Assembly (NCBI GenBank): GCA_026003255.1
Contig: BPGX01000002.1
Location: 124,001 to 188,000, forward strand
Direction: 5' to 3'
Length of the DNA: 64,000 bases
From: Bacteroidia bacterium
GTDB taxonomy: Bacteria; Bacteroidota; Bacteroidia; B-17B0; Aurantibacillaceae
Shown piece by piece: positions 7,892 to 15,948 of this stretch. A program made the position numbers and the translations under genes. The number at the start of each line of letters is the position of its first letter. The stretch's first letter is position 1. The notes under the pieces were generated by a model, which saw only the letters and a list, made by a program, of their open reading frames with translations, was not told the origin of the DNA and searched no databases.

Positions 7892-9355
7892 TTAGCAAGG
7901 TTTATCAATTTTTAATAAGTTTGAACTCGCGTAGATAGGACCGGAACGGATGACTAATAAGTACATTCCCTTTGAAATAGTATTGCCAATATTCATTTGA
8001 TGAGAATAGTGTTTATTAAAACTGATAGGTAAAGTTTCGCTGTAGATTTTCTTTCCTACAATGTCAAAAATTTCAATAACTGGTTTAACATTTTCATCAG
8101 GGATGTCAAATGAGAGATTGAATATTCCATTTTCAGAAGGATTAGGATAGATGACTACATTTAATTTATTTTTTAGATACTCTTCTACACTGATAAATGA
8201 ACATGATCCTGCATTAAGTTGTACCATATCTTCAAAACCACATTGACCACTAATGGTAACCGCGCTCGTGCTAATTTGAGTATTTACGCCATCTACAGCA
8301 CTGGTATAAGGCATTGGCTTTCTTCGTTGTGCTCCTGGAATAGAATAACTTAAAGGGCCTAAAGATCGGTAATACATAATATCTGAGCTATCTATAACAT
8401 GCATTAAGCCAACGCCATGACCAATCTCATGATACATTACTTCCAGAAAATCTATTTTAGATGCAGACAATGCGGCAGAAGTAGTATCATAGAAAAACTT
8501 TGATAAATATTTATTATTGATAAAAATATCAAAGTCAGAAATTACCTTATCTAAATAAGTACTATTCGTATTGGCTTTTATATTCACATCAAACTCATAA
8601 ATACCATTTGAATACACAGGATTGGCAAGCTGTAAAGTCAATTCATTAGCAAGAGCAGGTTTAGGATGTGGATGGGATTTTGCCAATTGCAATTTAGTGG
8701 CTAATAAATTATAAAAATTCTTTTGTTTTTCAGCAGGACTAATTGGACTTACTTCTTCTTTTTTTACGGGTTTTATGTCTGGATTTTTTTTTTCCGTAGA
8801 TTCTTTATACCCACTAATTTTATGCAAATCAGCATAAAATTCTTCTAGTGTTAGGTAAGGAGGTTTTTCCCATGGGTTTATATTAAATTCCAATTTTTTC
8901 GGATTGGATATATCTACTACTGTCATTATCCGATAATGTCCTCTCTCATTCTTTGGCCATAGGAAACAAACTATTTTACTGTGATTCGTAACATTTCCTG
9001 AATGTGCTGAGAATGTTTCCATTATCAATCCTGTTTCTGGATCGTAAACTGAACCATTATCTGTTTCAATCTTTACTATAGAATCAGGTGGCATAGTGCC
9101 TTTGAATAATTTAGTAATCTTATAATCGTGCAGGGTATAAATAAACCTTCTATCCTTGGTCATTTCAGATGGATAGCTTTTCAAGTAACTTCCCTCAAAA
9201 ACCATTTCGCTCTGGTCAAATCCTCCTTTCAATCTTTTGTACCTTTCAGATTGTTCATCAGATTGTGCTTGTGTTTGAGTTATTACAGAGAATGATAAGG
9301 TGATGAAACTTAATTTCTTTAATTTCTTTAAGATATTCTGCCTTATGGTTTTCAT
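7892..9355 (-). CDS. Secreted metzincin-type metalloprotease with T9SS type A tail
   Basis: I chose the ATG at 9355 (487 residues) over an upstream in-frame TTG because it opens directly into a signal peptide (MKTIRQNILKKLKKLSFITL...TQAQ). The zinc site HEIGHGVGLMH (HExxHxxGxxH) is at residues 309-319, and a Met-turn-like SSDIMYYRSLG follows, which marks a metzincin protease. Residues 45-150 form an N-terminal beta-rich domain of unknown role. The C-terminal 85 residues (VIYPNPSENGIFNLSF, IFDIVGKKIYSE, GMYLLVI) are a T9SS type A sorting domain. A promoter element lies 33 nt upstream. A truncated paralogue lies just upstream and another paralogue at 63243. The substrate is unknown. Confidence 0.88.
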   Translation of the reverse strand: MKTIRQNILKKLKKLSFITLSFSVITQTQAQSDEQSERYKRLKGGFDQSEMVFEGSYLKSYPSEMTKDRRFIYTLHDYKITKLFKGTMPPDSIVKIETDNGSVYDPETGLIMETFSAHSGNVTNHSKIVCFLWPKNERGHYRIMTVVDISNPKKLEFNINPWEKPPYLTLEEFYADLHKISGYKESTEKKNPDIKPVKKEEVSPISPAEKQKNFYNLLATKLQLAKSHPHPKPALANELTLQLANPVYSNGIYEFDVNIKANTNSTYLDKVISDFDIFINNKYLSKFFYDTTSAALSASKIDFLEVMYHEIGHGVGLMHVIDSSDIMYYRSLGPLSYSIPGAQRRKPMPYTSAVDGVNTQISTSAVTISGQCGFEDMVQLNAGSCSFISVEEYLKNKLNVVIYPNPSENGIFNLSFDIPDENVKPVIEIFDIVGKKIYSETLPISFNKHYSHQMNIGNTISKGMYLLVIRSGPIYASSNLLKIDKPC

Positions 9356-9980
9356 ACAGCTTATTAAGATTGTATTAAAATTTAGGCACAAATTTAAGGA
9401 ATTTATTTGAATATGTGAAATTGCAAATCTTTTGTTTTTCAGCGGGACTAATTGGACCTATTTCTTCTTTTTTTACGGGTTTTATGTCTGGACTTTTTTT
9501 TTCCGTAGATTCTTTATAGCCACTAATTTTATGCAAATCCGTATAAAATTCTTCTAGTGTTAGGTAAGGAGAAGGTTCCCATGGATTTACATCATCAAAT
9601 ATCAATTTTTTCGGATTAGATATGTCTATCACTGTCATTATTCGATAATGTCCTCTCTCATTCTTTGGCCAAAGAAAACAAATAATCTTAGTGTAATTCT
9701 TTACATTCCCTGAATGTGCTGTGAATGTTTCCATTATCAATCCTGTTTCCGTATCGTAAACTGAACCATTATCTGTTTCAATCTTTACTATAGAATCAGG
9801 TGGCATAGTGCCTTTGAATAATTTAGTAATCTTATAATCATGCAGGGTATAAATAAACCTTCTATCCTTGGTCATTTCAGATGGATAGCTTTTCAAGTAA
9901 CTTCCCTCAAAAACAATTTCACTCCCATTAAAATGACTTTTCAAATAGGAGTATCCATTGGATTGTGATTGTACTTGTGT
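8750..9980 (-). repeat. Partial tandem duplication (about 0.55 kb units)
   Basis: The stretch of about 8750-9240 (N-terminal domain of the intact protease gene) and about 9440-9960 (truncated copy) are near-identical at DNA level with only scattered substitutions, including runs of tens of identical bases. Homology stops at the codons for PAEKQK in the truncated copy, where the sequence switches directly to the promoter region of the intact gene. This points to a recent duplication followed by a deletion. Confidence 0.85.
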
Positions 9981-10052
9981 TTGAGTTATTACAGAGAATA
10001 CTAAAATAGTAAGTTCTGATCTTCTCACTCTATCTTTTGCGATAATTTGCAT
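9375..10052 (-). pseudogene. Truncated metalloprotease paralogue (N-terminal domain only)
   Basis: 225 codons. A signal-peptide-like start (LTILVFSVITQTQVQ) is followed by the same N-terminal domain as the intact neighbour (for example EGSYLKSYPSEMTKD and FLWPKNERGHYRIMTV), with mostly conservative changes. After PAEKQK the homology ends and a 17-residue unrelated tail runs to the stop. The zinc site and the sorting tail are missing. It begins 8 nt after exbD, so it is probably transcribed with the exb operon. It is most likely a remnant, but the reading frame is intact, so a secreted single-domain product cannot be excluded. Confidence 0.75.
9389..9396 (-). promoter_or_regulatory. Bacteroidota -7 promoter element TAAATTTG before the metalloprotease
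   Basis: Exact TAnnTTTG match on the minus strand, 33 nt before the ATG at 9355. It lies inside the last codons of the truncated paralogue, so the intact protease can be transcribed separately from exbB-exbD-exbD. Confidence 0.5.
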
Positions 10053-10060
10053 AATTCCTG

Positions 10061-10705
10061 TTACTGTCCTAATTTTTGTTTGAGTAATTCGTATTCTTGT
10101 GGCATCATATCTACGGTAACATATTTTCCTACCATTGATAAATTAAGTTCATCTACCACATCTACAAAATTTTTATAAGTGGCTTGGTCATCGGTCTTAA
10201 TCAATACCGTAAGGGCTTCTTTTTTACCTTTTGCTTCCATTACCAATCGCTTAAAGGTTGTATCGGGTATTTCTTTTCTTTTGGCTTTTTCTTCCAGTTG
10301 TTTAATTTCTTCAATAGCGGACTTATTAAGTTCTACTAAAATTTTATGTAAGCCATTAGTGCTGAAGTCGGTTTCTTCTAATTGTGTTGCAGGTCTGCCT
10401 TTTGGGTCGTTAGGTAATATAAATTCTCCTTTGTAATAAAATATTTTATTATCTTTTGTAAGAATAAGTGTTAAACCATTTTTTACTTCGGGTGGCTTAA
10501 TATTATCGTTTGGCTCTGGTTTGGCTGGATAGTTAATTTCCATTGTTTTGGGCTTACTGAATGTTGAGGTAAGCACAAAAAAGGTCAAGAGGAGGAACGC
10601 TAAATCCACCATCGGAGTCATATCTATTCGGGCTGATGGTTTCTTGCCTCTCTTCTTACCTTTTCCATGACCACCACCGCCACCTTCTTCTGCTATTTCT
10701 GCCAT
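10061..10705 (-). CDS. exbD: ExbD/TolR biopolymer transport protein (second)
   Basis: ExbD works with ExbB as the proton-driven motor that energises TonB. In this 214-residue protein a Gly/Lys-rich cytoplasmic start is followed by the family motif RIDMTPMVDLAFLLLTFFVL (residues 27-46), which contains the membrane helix and the essential aspartate of VDLAFL. The periplasmic part is longer than the roughly 140-residue E. coli protein, mainly through a central insert (about residues 90-150) rich in Lys and Glu. It lies 3 nt after the other exbD. The downstream neighbour is the truncated protease copy instead of the expected tonB. Confidence 0.93.
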   Translation of the reverse strand: MAEIAEEGGGGGHGKGKKRGKKPSARIDMTPMVDLAFLLLTFFVLTSTFSKPKTMEINYPAKPEPNDNIKPPEVKNGLTLILTKDNKIFYYKGEFILPNDPKGRPATQLEETDFSTNGLHKILVELNKSAIEEIKQLEEKAKRKEIPDTTFKRLVMEAKGKKEALTVLIKTDDQATYKNFVDVVDELNLSMVGKYVTVDMMPQEYELLKQKLGQ

Positions 10706-10708
10706 ATA

Positions 10709-11371
10709 TTATTCTTTTTTTGACCCACCTTCATAAGAGGTGATGAGATTAAATCGGTATATTTTTATATCTGTAAAAGTATCAATCACTTTTTTAACTG
10801 CAATGTATTTGGTTTTTTGGTCTGCTTTTATAGCATACCTTGGTTTTTCCATTTTAAACTCCTGTCCTTTATTTTTGGCATTTTCTTTGGCTTCTAAATA
10901 AACAGCATTAGCTTCTTGTGCAGCATACAATATCCATTCTTTTAATTGCGGATTTAATGAGTCATTGGGTATACCTGATGTTTTAAACTTTTGTCTTTCT
11001 GCATCTGACATTTCTAAATATTGGGGCAATTGCTTAATATCCACACCAAATACTGAAAGTTTCATAAATTCTTTTTTCTGTTTTTCAGTCAGTTGGATAT
11101 TGTACTTTTGAAGCATTCTGCCTAAAGTTTTTTCTTTTGCTTGAGCATTTGATATGCCAAAAAACGGACGACCTAAAGCATCTATATCCACTAAAATATA
11201 GTTTTCAGGTAAAATTTTATCTGAATGAGAACCCGGCGGGTCAATGACAACGGGTTCTGCTTCTCTGAAAGAAGCTGTAAGCATAAAGAAAGTAACCAGT
11301 AAGAATGCCAAATCCACCATTGGAGTCATATCCAAAGATGGAGAAGGTTTTTTTAAACTAACTTTAGGCAT
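10709..11371 (-). CDS. exbD: ExbD/TolR biopolymer transport protein (first)
   Basis: This 220-residue ExbD has the N-terminal motif SLDMTPMVDLAFLLVTFFML (residues 12-31) with the proton-channel aspartate. A large periplasmic insert (residues 50-150, including LGRMLQKYNIQLTEKQK) separates it from the C-terminal ExbD fold (KPRYAIKADQKTKYIAVKKV). Two non-identical ExbD proteins per operon is the normal Bacteroidota arrangement, and they may form a heterodimer in the ExbB channel. The gene starts 23 nt after exbB and ends 3 nt before the second exbD. Confidence 0.93.
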   Translation of the reverse strand: MPKVSLKKPSPSLDMTPMVDLAFLLVTFFMLTASFREAEPVVIDPPGSHSDKILPENYILVDIDALGRPFFGISNAQAKEKTLGRMLQKYNIQLTEKQKKEFMKLSVFGVDIKQLPQYLEMSDAERQKFKTSGIPNDSLNPQLKEWILYAAQEANAVYLEAKENAKNKGQEFKMEKPRYAIKADQKTKYIAVKKVIDTFTDIKIYRFNLITSYEGGSKKE

Positions 11372-11394
11372 AATTTTATATCTAAAAATTTAAA

Positions 11395-12204
11395 TTAAGC
11401 AGTAACCGCAGATTCAGTTGATTGAAATTCCTGAACAATTGTAAATCCTGCTTCATCCATTGCGTAAGTTAATTGATCTACACGGTTATTAAAGAGATTG
11501 TAAAAAATAATAGCAAGGGTTGAAGACGTAATACCAATAGCAGTATTTACAAGCGCTTCAGAGATACCTGTTGCCAAAGCAGATGTATCAGGTGCGCCTG
11601 CTGTAGCCAATGCTGCAAACGCTCTAATCATTCCAAACACAGTACCAATAAGCCCTACTAATACGCCTATAGAAGCACAGGTAGATATAACCACCATATT
11701 TTTGGTTAGCATTGGTAATTCTAATGCAATGGCTTCTTCAATGGCTTTTTGAATGGCGGCTACTTTTGCTTCTTTATCCATTTTATTGTCGTTTTTTACA
11801 TAAATCATTTTAGAAACACCTTCATGTATAACATTGGCAAGCGAGCCGCCTTGTTTGTCGCATTCTTCAAGAATTTGTTCATATTGATGTTCTGCAAGAA
11901 GAGATTTGATTCTTTCAATAAATTTTTCTGCAGGCATTTTTCCCATTGCTTTTTGAATGGTAACAAAACGTTCAATAGCAAATGTTAATACAGTTAATAA
12001 TACTCCAATCAAAATAGGAACGATGAATCCTCCTTTGTACATAATTCCAAGGATATTACCGGGTTTTGGGTGTCCTTCTGCATCAAAGTTGTTGGGATTA
12101 CCAAGGATAACAAGGTATACAAAGATACCGATGCCAATACAAATGGCAATTGCTAAGGATGCAATGGCAAATGAGAAACCGCCGGATGTTTTTTTTCTAC
12201 TCAT
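11395..12204 (-). CDS. exbB: MotA/TolQ/ExbB proton channel family protein
   Basis: ExbB forms the pentameric inner-membrane channel of the TonB motor. This 269-residue protein has three membrane helices: about residues 13-33, 55-76 (ILIGVLLTVLTFAIERFV) and a C-terminal pair at about 170-230. The conserved segment SIGVLVGLIGTVFGMIRAFAALA, TGISEALVNTAIGI is present, with the Thr/Ser positions that line the proton path. It is the first gene of the exbB-exbD-exbD unit and carries its own promoter 43 nt upstream. Confidence 0.95.
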   Translation of the reverse strand: MSRKKTSGGFSFAIASLAIAICIGIGIFVYLVILGNPNNFDAEGHPKPGNILGIMYKGGFIVPILIGVLLTVLTFAIERFVTIQKAMGKMPAEKFIERIKSLLAEHQYEQILEECDKQGGSLANVIHEGVSKMIYVKNDNKMDKEAKVAAIQKAIEEAIALELPMLTKNMVVISTCASIGVLVGLIGTVFGMIRAFAALATAGAPDTSALATGISEALVNTAIGITSSTLAIIFYNLFNNRVDQLTYAMDEAGFTIVQEFQSTESAVTA

Positions 12205-12247
12205 AGTTTGTTGGTTTTAAATTTTAATTTGCTTTTTAATTTTGGGG

Positions 12248-12278
12248 CAAATATGTGTAAAAAAAATTATTGATGCAA
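12248..12278 (-). promoter_or_regulatory. Promoter of the exbB operon (TTG-N20-CATATTTG)
   Basis: On the minus strand a -33-like TTG (12276-12278) is followed after 20 nt by CATATTTG (12248-12255), one mismatch from TAnnTTTG, then CCCC. The spacing is in the expected 17-23 nt range. The element is 43 nt before the exbB start. Confidence 0.55.
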
Positions 12279-12351
12279 TAGATTTGAAAATAATAACGAC
12301 AACAATTAAAATTTATTGTGTTAAAAAATTTTTTCTCTGATAGAAATTACT

Positions 12352-12427
12352 CATGAAATTTTTTAAATATCACACAGACGAATAAAAATTTTAAAAGAAA
12401 ATAATCTGTTATATCCGTGTTCTATTG
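12352..12427 (-). repeat. Dispersed intergenic repeat, copy B (reverse orientation)
   Basis: Read on the minus strand it shows AATAGAACACGGAT, ACAGATTATTTT, TTTTTATTCG, GTGTGATATTT and AATTTCATG in the same order as copies A, C and D, but with the central ACAGATTGAA block deleted. It lies upstream of exbB in the same orientation, about 150 nt from its start. Together with the promoters it occupies the gap of about 318 nt between exbB and paaZ, in which no gene is visible. Confidence 0.7.
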
Positions 12428-12497
12428 TTTTTAGGTTTATTCAAAAAAGAGTTTTATATAGGAAAAAGATGTTTAAGATTTCCCTTGGTAATTTTAC

Positions 12498-12505
12498 TAT
12501 TTTTG
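12498..12505 (+). promoter_or_regulatory. Bacteroidota -7 promoter element TATTTTTG before paaZ
   Basis: Exact TAnnTTTG match, 17 nt before the ATG at 12523. It supports that start over the upstream in-frame ATG at 12469, which would lie before the promoter. Confidence 0.5.
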
Positions 12506-12522
12506 CCCAAAACTTGTTTAAT

Positions 12523-14568
12523 ATGAGAAAGATTGAAAATTATGTTTTAGGAAAGTGGGTATCTGGAGAAGGTGATGGACAAATTTTATATAACGCTGTT
12601 ACTGGCGAAGCAATTGGAATGGCGACTACAAAAGGTATAGATTTTAAGCAGGTTTTAGAATATGGAAGAAAAGTAGGGGGACCGGCATTGCGTAAAATGA
12701 CTTTTTATGAAAGAGGCAGAATGTTGAAAGCATTAGCGTTACATTTATTATCCAAAAAAGAGTTATTCTACGAAGTCAGTTACATGACAGGCGCTACAAA
12801 AGCAGATAGCTGGATAGATATTGAAGGGGGAATTGGGAATTTGTTTTCGTATGCTTCTTTACGCAGACAATTTCCGGACTTACCCTATCATGTAGAAGGA
12901 GAAAGTGTAAAACTCTCAAAATCAGGAAAATTTATTGGTCATCATATTTTAGTTCCTAAAAGAGGCGTTGCCTTACATATCAATGCGTTTAACTTTCCGG
13001 TGTGGGGTATGTTGGAAAAAATTGCCGTGAATCTTTTAGCAGGTGTCCCAGCAGTTGTAAAGCCCGCCACTGTTACGTCTTATCTGACAGAAGCGGTTGT
13101 GAAAGAAATTATTGCATCGGGTATATTACCGGAAGGAAGTTTGCAATTGTTATGTGGTTCCATCAATGGAATGTTTGATTATCTGGAAAATCAGGATGTG
13201 GTAACTTTCACAGGGTCTGCATCCACTGGTAAAATGCTGAAAGCACATCCAAGAATTATAGAAGAAAGTATCCCGTTTAACATGGAAGCTGATTCTTTGA
13301 ATGCGATGGTTTTAGGCGAAGATGTAACTCCTGACCAACCAGAGTTTGATTTATTCATTAAAGAGGTAGCAAAAGAAATTACAATTAAAGCCGGACAAAA
13401 ATGTACGGCTGTTAGAAGAATAATAGTTCCAGAAAGCAGAATAGAAGAAGTGCAAAAGGCCTTACATAAAAGATTGCTTTCTATTGCAATTGGTAATCCA
13501 AAGGATGAAAAGGTAAGGATGGGAGCGTTAGCTTCAAAAGAACAAGTCAAAGATGTTTTAGAAAAAATAGAATTATTAAAGAAATCTCAAAAAGTGGTGA
13601 TTGGAAATCTTGAAGAATATGAAGTAGTAGGTGCCGATAAAAACAAAGGTGCGTTCTTACCACCAATAGTTTTCTTAAATGAAAAACCATTAGAATGTGT
13701 GGATTGTCATAATATAGAACCCTTTGGTCCAGTAAGTACTATTATGCCTTACAAAGATTTAAACGAAGCCGTTACGTTGATAGAGATGGGCAAAGGTTCA
13801 CTTGTAACAAGTATTACTACTAATGACACAAAAATCGCAAAAGAGTTTGTATTGAACACAGCTCATATTAACGGCAGAATAATGGTTTTAAATAATGAAA
13901 TAGCAAAAGAACATACAGGTCATGGTTCACCTTTGCCATTGTTAGTTCATGGGGGACCAGGTAGAGCCGGTGGTGGAGAAGAAATGGGCGGTGTAAGAGG
14001 CGTTTTACATTATATGCAAAGAACGGCTATTCAAGGGACGCCTGATATGATTACAGCAATTACCGATCAATATCAATATGGATCTAAGTATATTGAAAAA
14101 GAAAAACATCCTTTTGCACAATATTTTGAAGATCTGGAAATTGGAGAAACCTATATTTCTGCCAAACATACGGTTACAGAAGCGGATATTGTGAATTTTG
14201 CCAATTTAAGTGGCGATCATTTTTATGCCCATACCGATGTTACTTCTCTGGATGGTACAATCTTTACCGGACGCGTTGCTCATGGATATTATGTATTGAG
14301 TAAAGCAGCGGGTTTGTTTGTAATGGCGAAGAAAGGTCCCGTATTATTAAATTATGGAATTGATACATGCAGGTTTACCAAACCGGTATATGTAGGTACC
14401 ACAATAGGTGTGAAGTTGACTTGTAAAGAAAAAATTTCTGTTGAGAAAAAAGATGAAAACGATATTAAAAAAGGTATTGTAAAATGGTTAGTAGATGTGT
14501 ATGATGAAACAGGAGAAACAGTAGCCATTGCAACTATTCTAACAATGGTCAAATGTAAAAATCAGTAA
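12523..14568 (+). CDS. paaZ: PaaZ-type bifunctional aldehyde dehydrogenase / enoyl-CoA hydratase
   Basis: From the ATG at 12523 the product has 681 residues, the same as E. coli PaaZ, which opens the oxepin-CoA ring and oxidises the semialdehyde in phenylacetate breakdown. Residues 1-515 are an aldehyde dehydrogenase: NAD-binding FTGSASTGKML, catalytic Glu in FNMEADS (about 255) and catalytic Cys in AGQKCTAVRR (about 294). The rest is a MaoC hydratase with FANLSGDHFYAHTD and VAHGYYVLSKAAGLF. No other paa genes are in the window. The next gene, 1 nt away, is saccharopine dehydrogenase-like, so a role in lysine breakdown is a possible alternative. Confidence 0.93.
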   Translation: MRKIENYVLGKWVSGEGDGQILYNAVTGEAIGMATTKGIDFKQVLEYGRKVGGPALRKMTFYERGRMLKALALHLLSKKELFYEVSYMTGATKADSWIDIEGGIGNLFSYASLRRQFPDLPYHVEGESVKLSKSGKFIGHHILVPKRGVALHINAFNFPVWGMLEKIAVNLLAGVPAVVKPATVTSYLTEAVVKEIIASGILPEGSLQLLCGSINGMFDYLENQDVVTFTGSASTGKMLKAHPRIIEESIPFNMEADSLNAMVLGEDVTPDQPEFDLFIKEVAKEITIKAGQKCTAVRRIIVPESRIEEVQKALHKRLLSIAIGNPKDEKVRMGALASKEQVKDVLEKIELLKKSQKVVIGNLEEYEVVGADKNKGAFLPPIVFLNEKPLECVDCHNIEPFGPVSTIMPYKDLNEAVTLIEMGKGSLVTSITTNDTKIAKEFVLNTAHINGRIMVLNNEIAKEHTGHGSPLPLLVHGGPGRAGGGEEMGGVRGVLHYMQRTAIQGTPDMITAITDQYQYGSKYIEKEKHPFAQYFEDLEIGETYISAKHTVTEADIVNFANLSGDHFYAHTDVTSLDGTIFTGRVAHGYYVLSKAAGLFVMAKKGPVLLNYGIDTCRFTKPVYVGTTIGVKLTCKEKISVEKKDENDIKKGIVKWLVDVYDETGETVAIATILTMVKCKNQ

Positions 14569-14569
14569 T

Positions 14570-15901
14570 ATGAAAACTATTTTAATTATAGGTGCTGGTC
14601 GTTCTGCAACAATATTAATTGATTATCTTTTAAAACAATCCGAGTTATTCAATTGGAAAATTGTTGTAACAGATAGTAATGTTGAGTTAGCAAAAACAAA
14701 AATCAATCAACATCCTAATGGAATGGCTGAAGAACTAGATATTTTTGATGTAAAAAAACGTCAACAACTTATTAAGCAGAGTGATTTTGTTATTTCCATG
14801 TTACCTGCCTCGATGCATACGGAAGTGGCGGAAGATTGTGTGGCTTTTGGAAAAAGCATGGCTACGGCGAGCTATGTAAGTGATAGCATGCGAAATCTGG
14901 ATAGATCGGCTCGTGAAAAAAACATTGTGCTTTTTAATGAATTAGGGCTTGATCCCGGCATAGATCATGCTTCTGCAATGAAAATTATTGATGAGATTCA
15001 TCAACAGGGTGGAAAAGTGCTGACGTTTAAATCGTATTGTGGAGGGCTTGTAGCTCCTGAAAGCAACGATAATCCTTGGGGCTATAAAATCAGCTGGAAT
15101 CCAAGGAATGTTGTGATGGCCGGTAATAGTACTGCCGAATATCTTTCTAATGGAAAAATCAAATTATTGCCTTATCAGAGATTGTTTGAACAAGCGGAAA
15201 CCATTCAGATAGATAATTTTACATTTGATGCGTATGCTAATAGGAACAGCATCCAATATATCAATGCCTATAAAATCCCGGAAGTACAAAATATTCTTCG
15301 TGGAACATTGAGATACAAAGGTTTTTGCAAAGCGTGGAATATAATTGTAAATCTTGGACTAACAGACGATAGTATAGCTATTGACAATCTTGAAAATATC
15401 TCATATAAAGAATGGGTAGAAATGTTTTTACCTTCTGGTGAAGAAAATATCATTGAAAAACTAAAACGGATTTTTAATAATCGTATAGATGAAGATGTGG
15501 TTGAAAAATTACGCTACTTAAAATTATTTTCAGATGAAAAAATTCAAAAGCCATCAAAAGGTACATCAGCCATGATTTTACAATCCATTATGGAAGAACA
15601 ATTGAAACTAAAACCAGAAGATAAAGATTGGACAGTAATGTATCACTACTTTGAATATGAGATAAAGGGGAAGAGAATGGCTCTGGAGTCATATTTTGAA
15701 GACAAAGGCAAAGATAGTATTCACACTTCAATGGCAAAAACAGTAGGATTACCATTAGGGATTACGGTTAAAAATTATTTATTAGGTAAAATTCCTCTAA
15801 GTGGTGTACAAATTCCAACAACTCCGGAAATATATCAGTTGCTTTTGAATGAATTAAAAGAATATGGAATTATTTTTAAGGAAAAAAAATATAACCTTTA
15901 A
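14570..15901 (+). CDS. Saccharopine dehydrogenase-like oxidoreductase
   Basis: This 443-residue protein has an N-terminal Rossmann motif (TILIIGAGRSATILIDYLL, GxGxxx) and a saccharopine reductase-type C-terminal domain (NELGLDPGIDHASAMKIIDE, YCGGLVAPESNDNPWGYKISW). The motif DPGIDHMSA/NPWGYKFSW is typical of LYS9-type enzymes, which use glutamate/aminoadipate semialdehyde or saccharopine in lysine metabolism. The last 100 residues (MVKNYL-type PLGITVKNYLLGKIPLSGVQ) fit this family. It starts 1 nt after paaZ, so the two are cotranscribed, which suggests one pathway, probably lysine degradation. Confidence 0.88.
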   Translation: MKTILIIGAGRSATILIDYLLKQSELFNWKIVVTDSNVELAKTKINQHPNGMAEELDIFDVKKRQQLIKQSDFVISMLPASMHTEVAEDCVAFGKSMATASYVSDSMRNLDRSAREKNIVLFNELGLDPGIDHASAMKIIDEIHQQGGKVLTFKSYCGGLVAPESNDNPWGYKISWNPRNVVMAGNSTAEYLSNGKIKLLPYQRLFEQAETIQIDNFTFDAYANRNSIQYINAYKIPEVQNILRGTLRYKGFCKAWNIIVNLGLTDDSIAIDNLENISYKEWVEMFLPSGEENIIEKLKRIFNNRIDEDVVEKLRYLKLFSDEKIQKPSKGTSAMILQSIMEEQLKLKPEDKDWTVMYHYFEYEIKGKRMALESYFEDKGKDSIHTSMAKTVGLPLGITVKNYLLGKIPLSGVQIPTTPEIYQLLLNELKEYGIIFKEKKYNL

Positions 15902-15923
15902 CACTTATTTGCGTAAAATTTGT

Positions 15924-15931
15924 TACCTTTG
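15924..15931 (+). promoter_or_regulatory. Bacteroidota -7 promoter element TACCTTTG before the adhesin
   Basis: Exact TAnnTTTG match, 17 nt before the ATG at 15949. The in-frame GTG at 15931 begins on the last base of this element, so it cannot be the translated start if this promoter is used. Confidence 0.6.
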
Positions 15932-15948
15932 TGGAAAAATTTAGATTA

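Noticed and set aside
12469..12522. ATG start of paaZ at 12469
   Set aside because: A -7 element at 12498-12505 lies inside this extension, and the ATG at 12523 gives the 681-residue length of known PaaZ.
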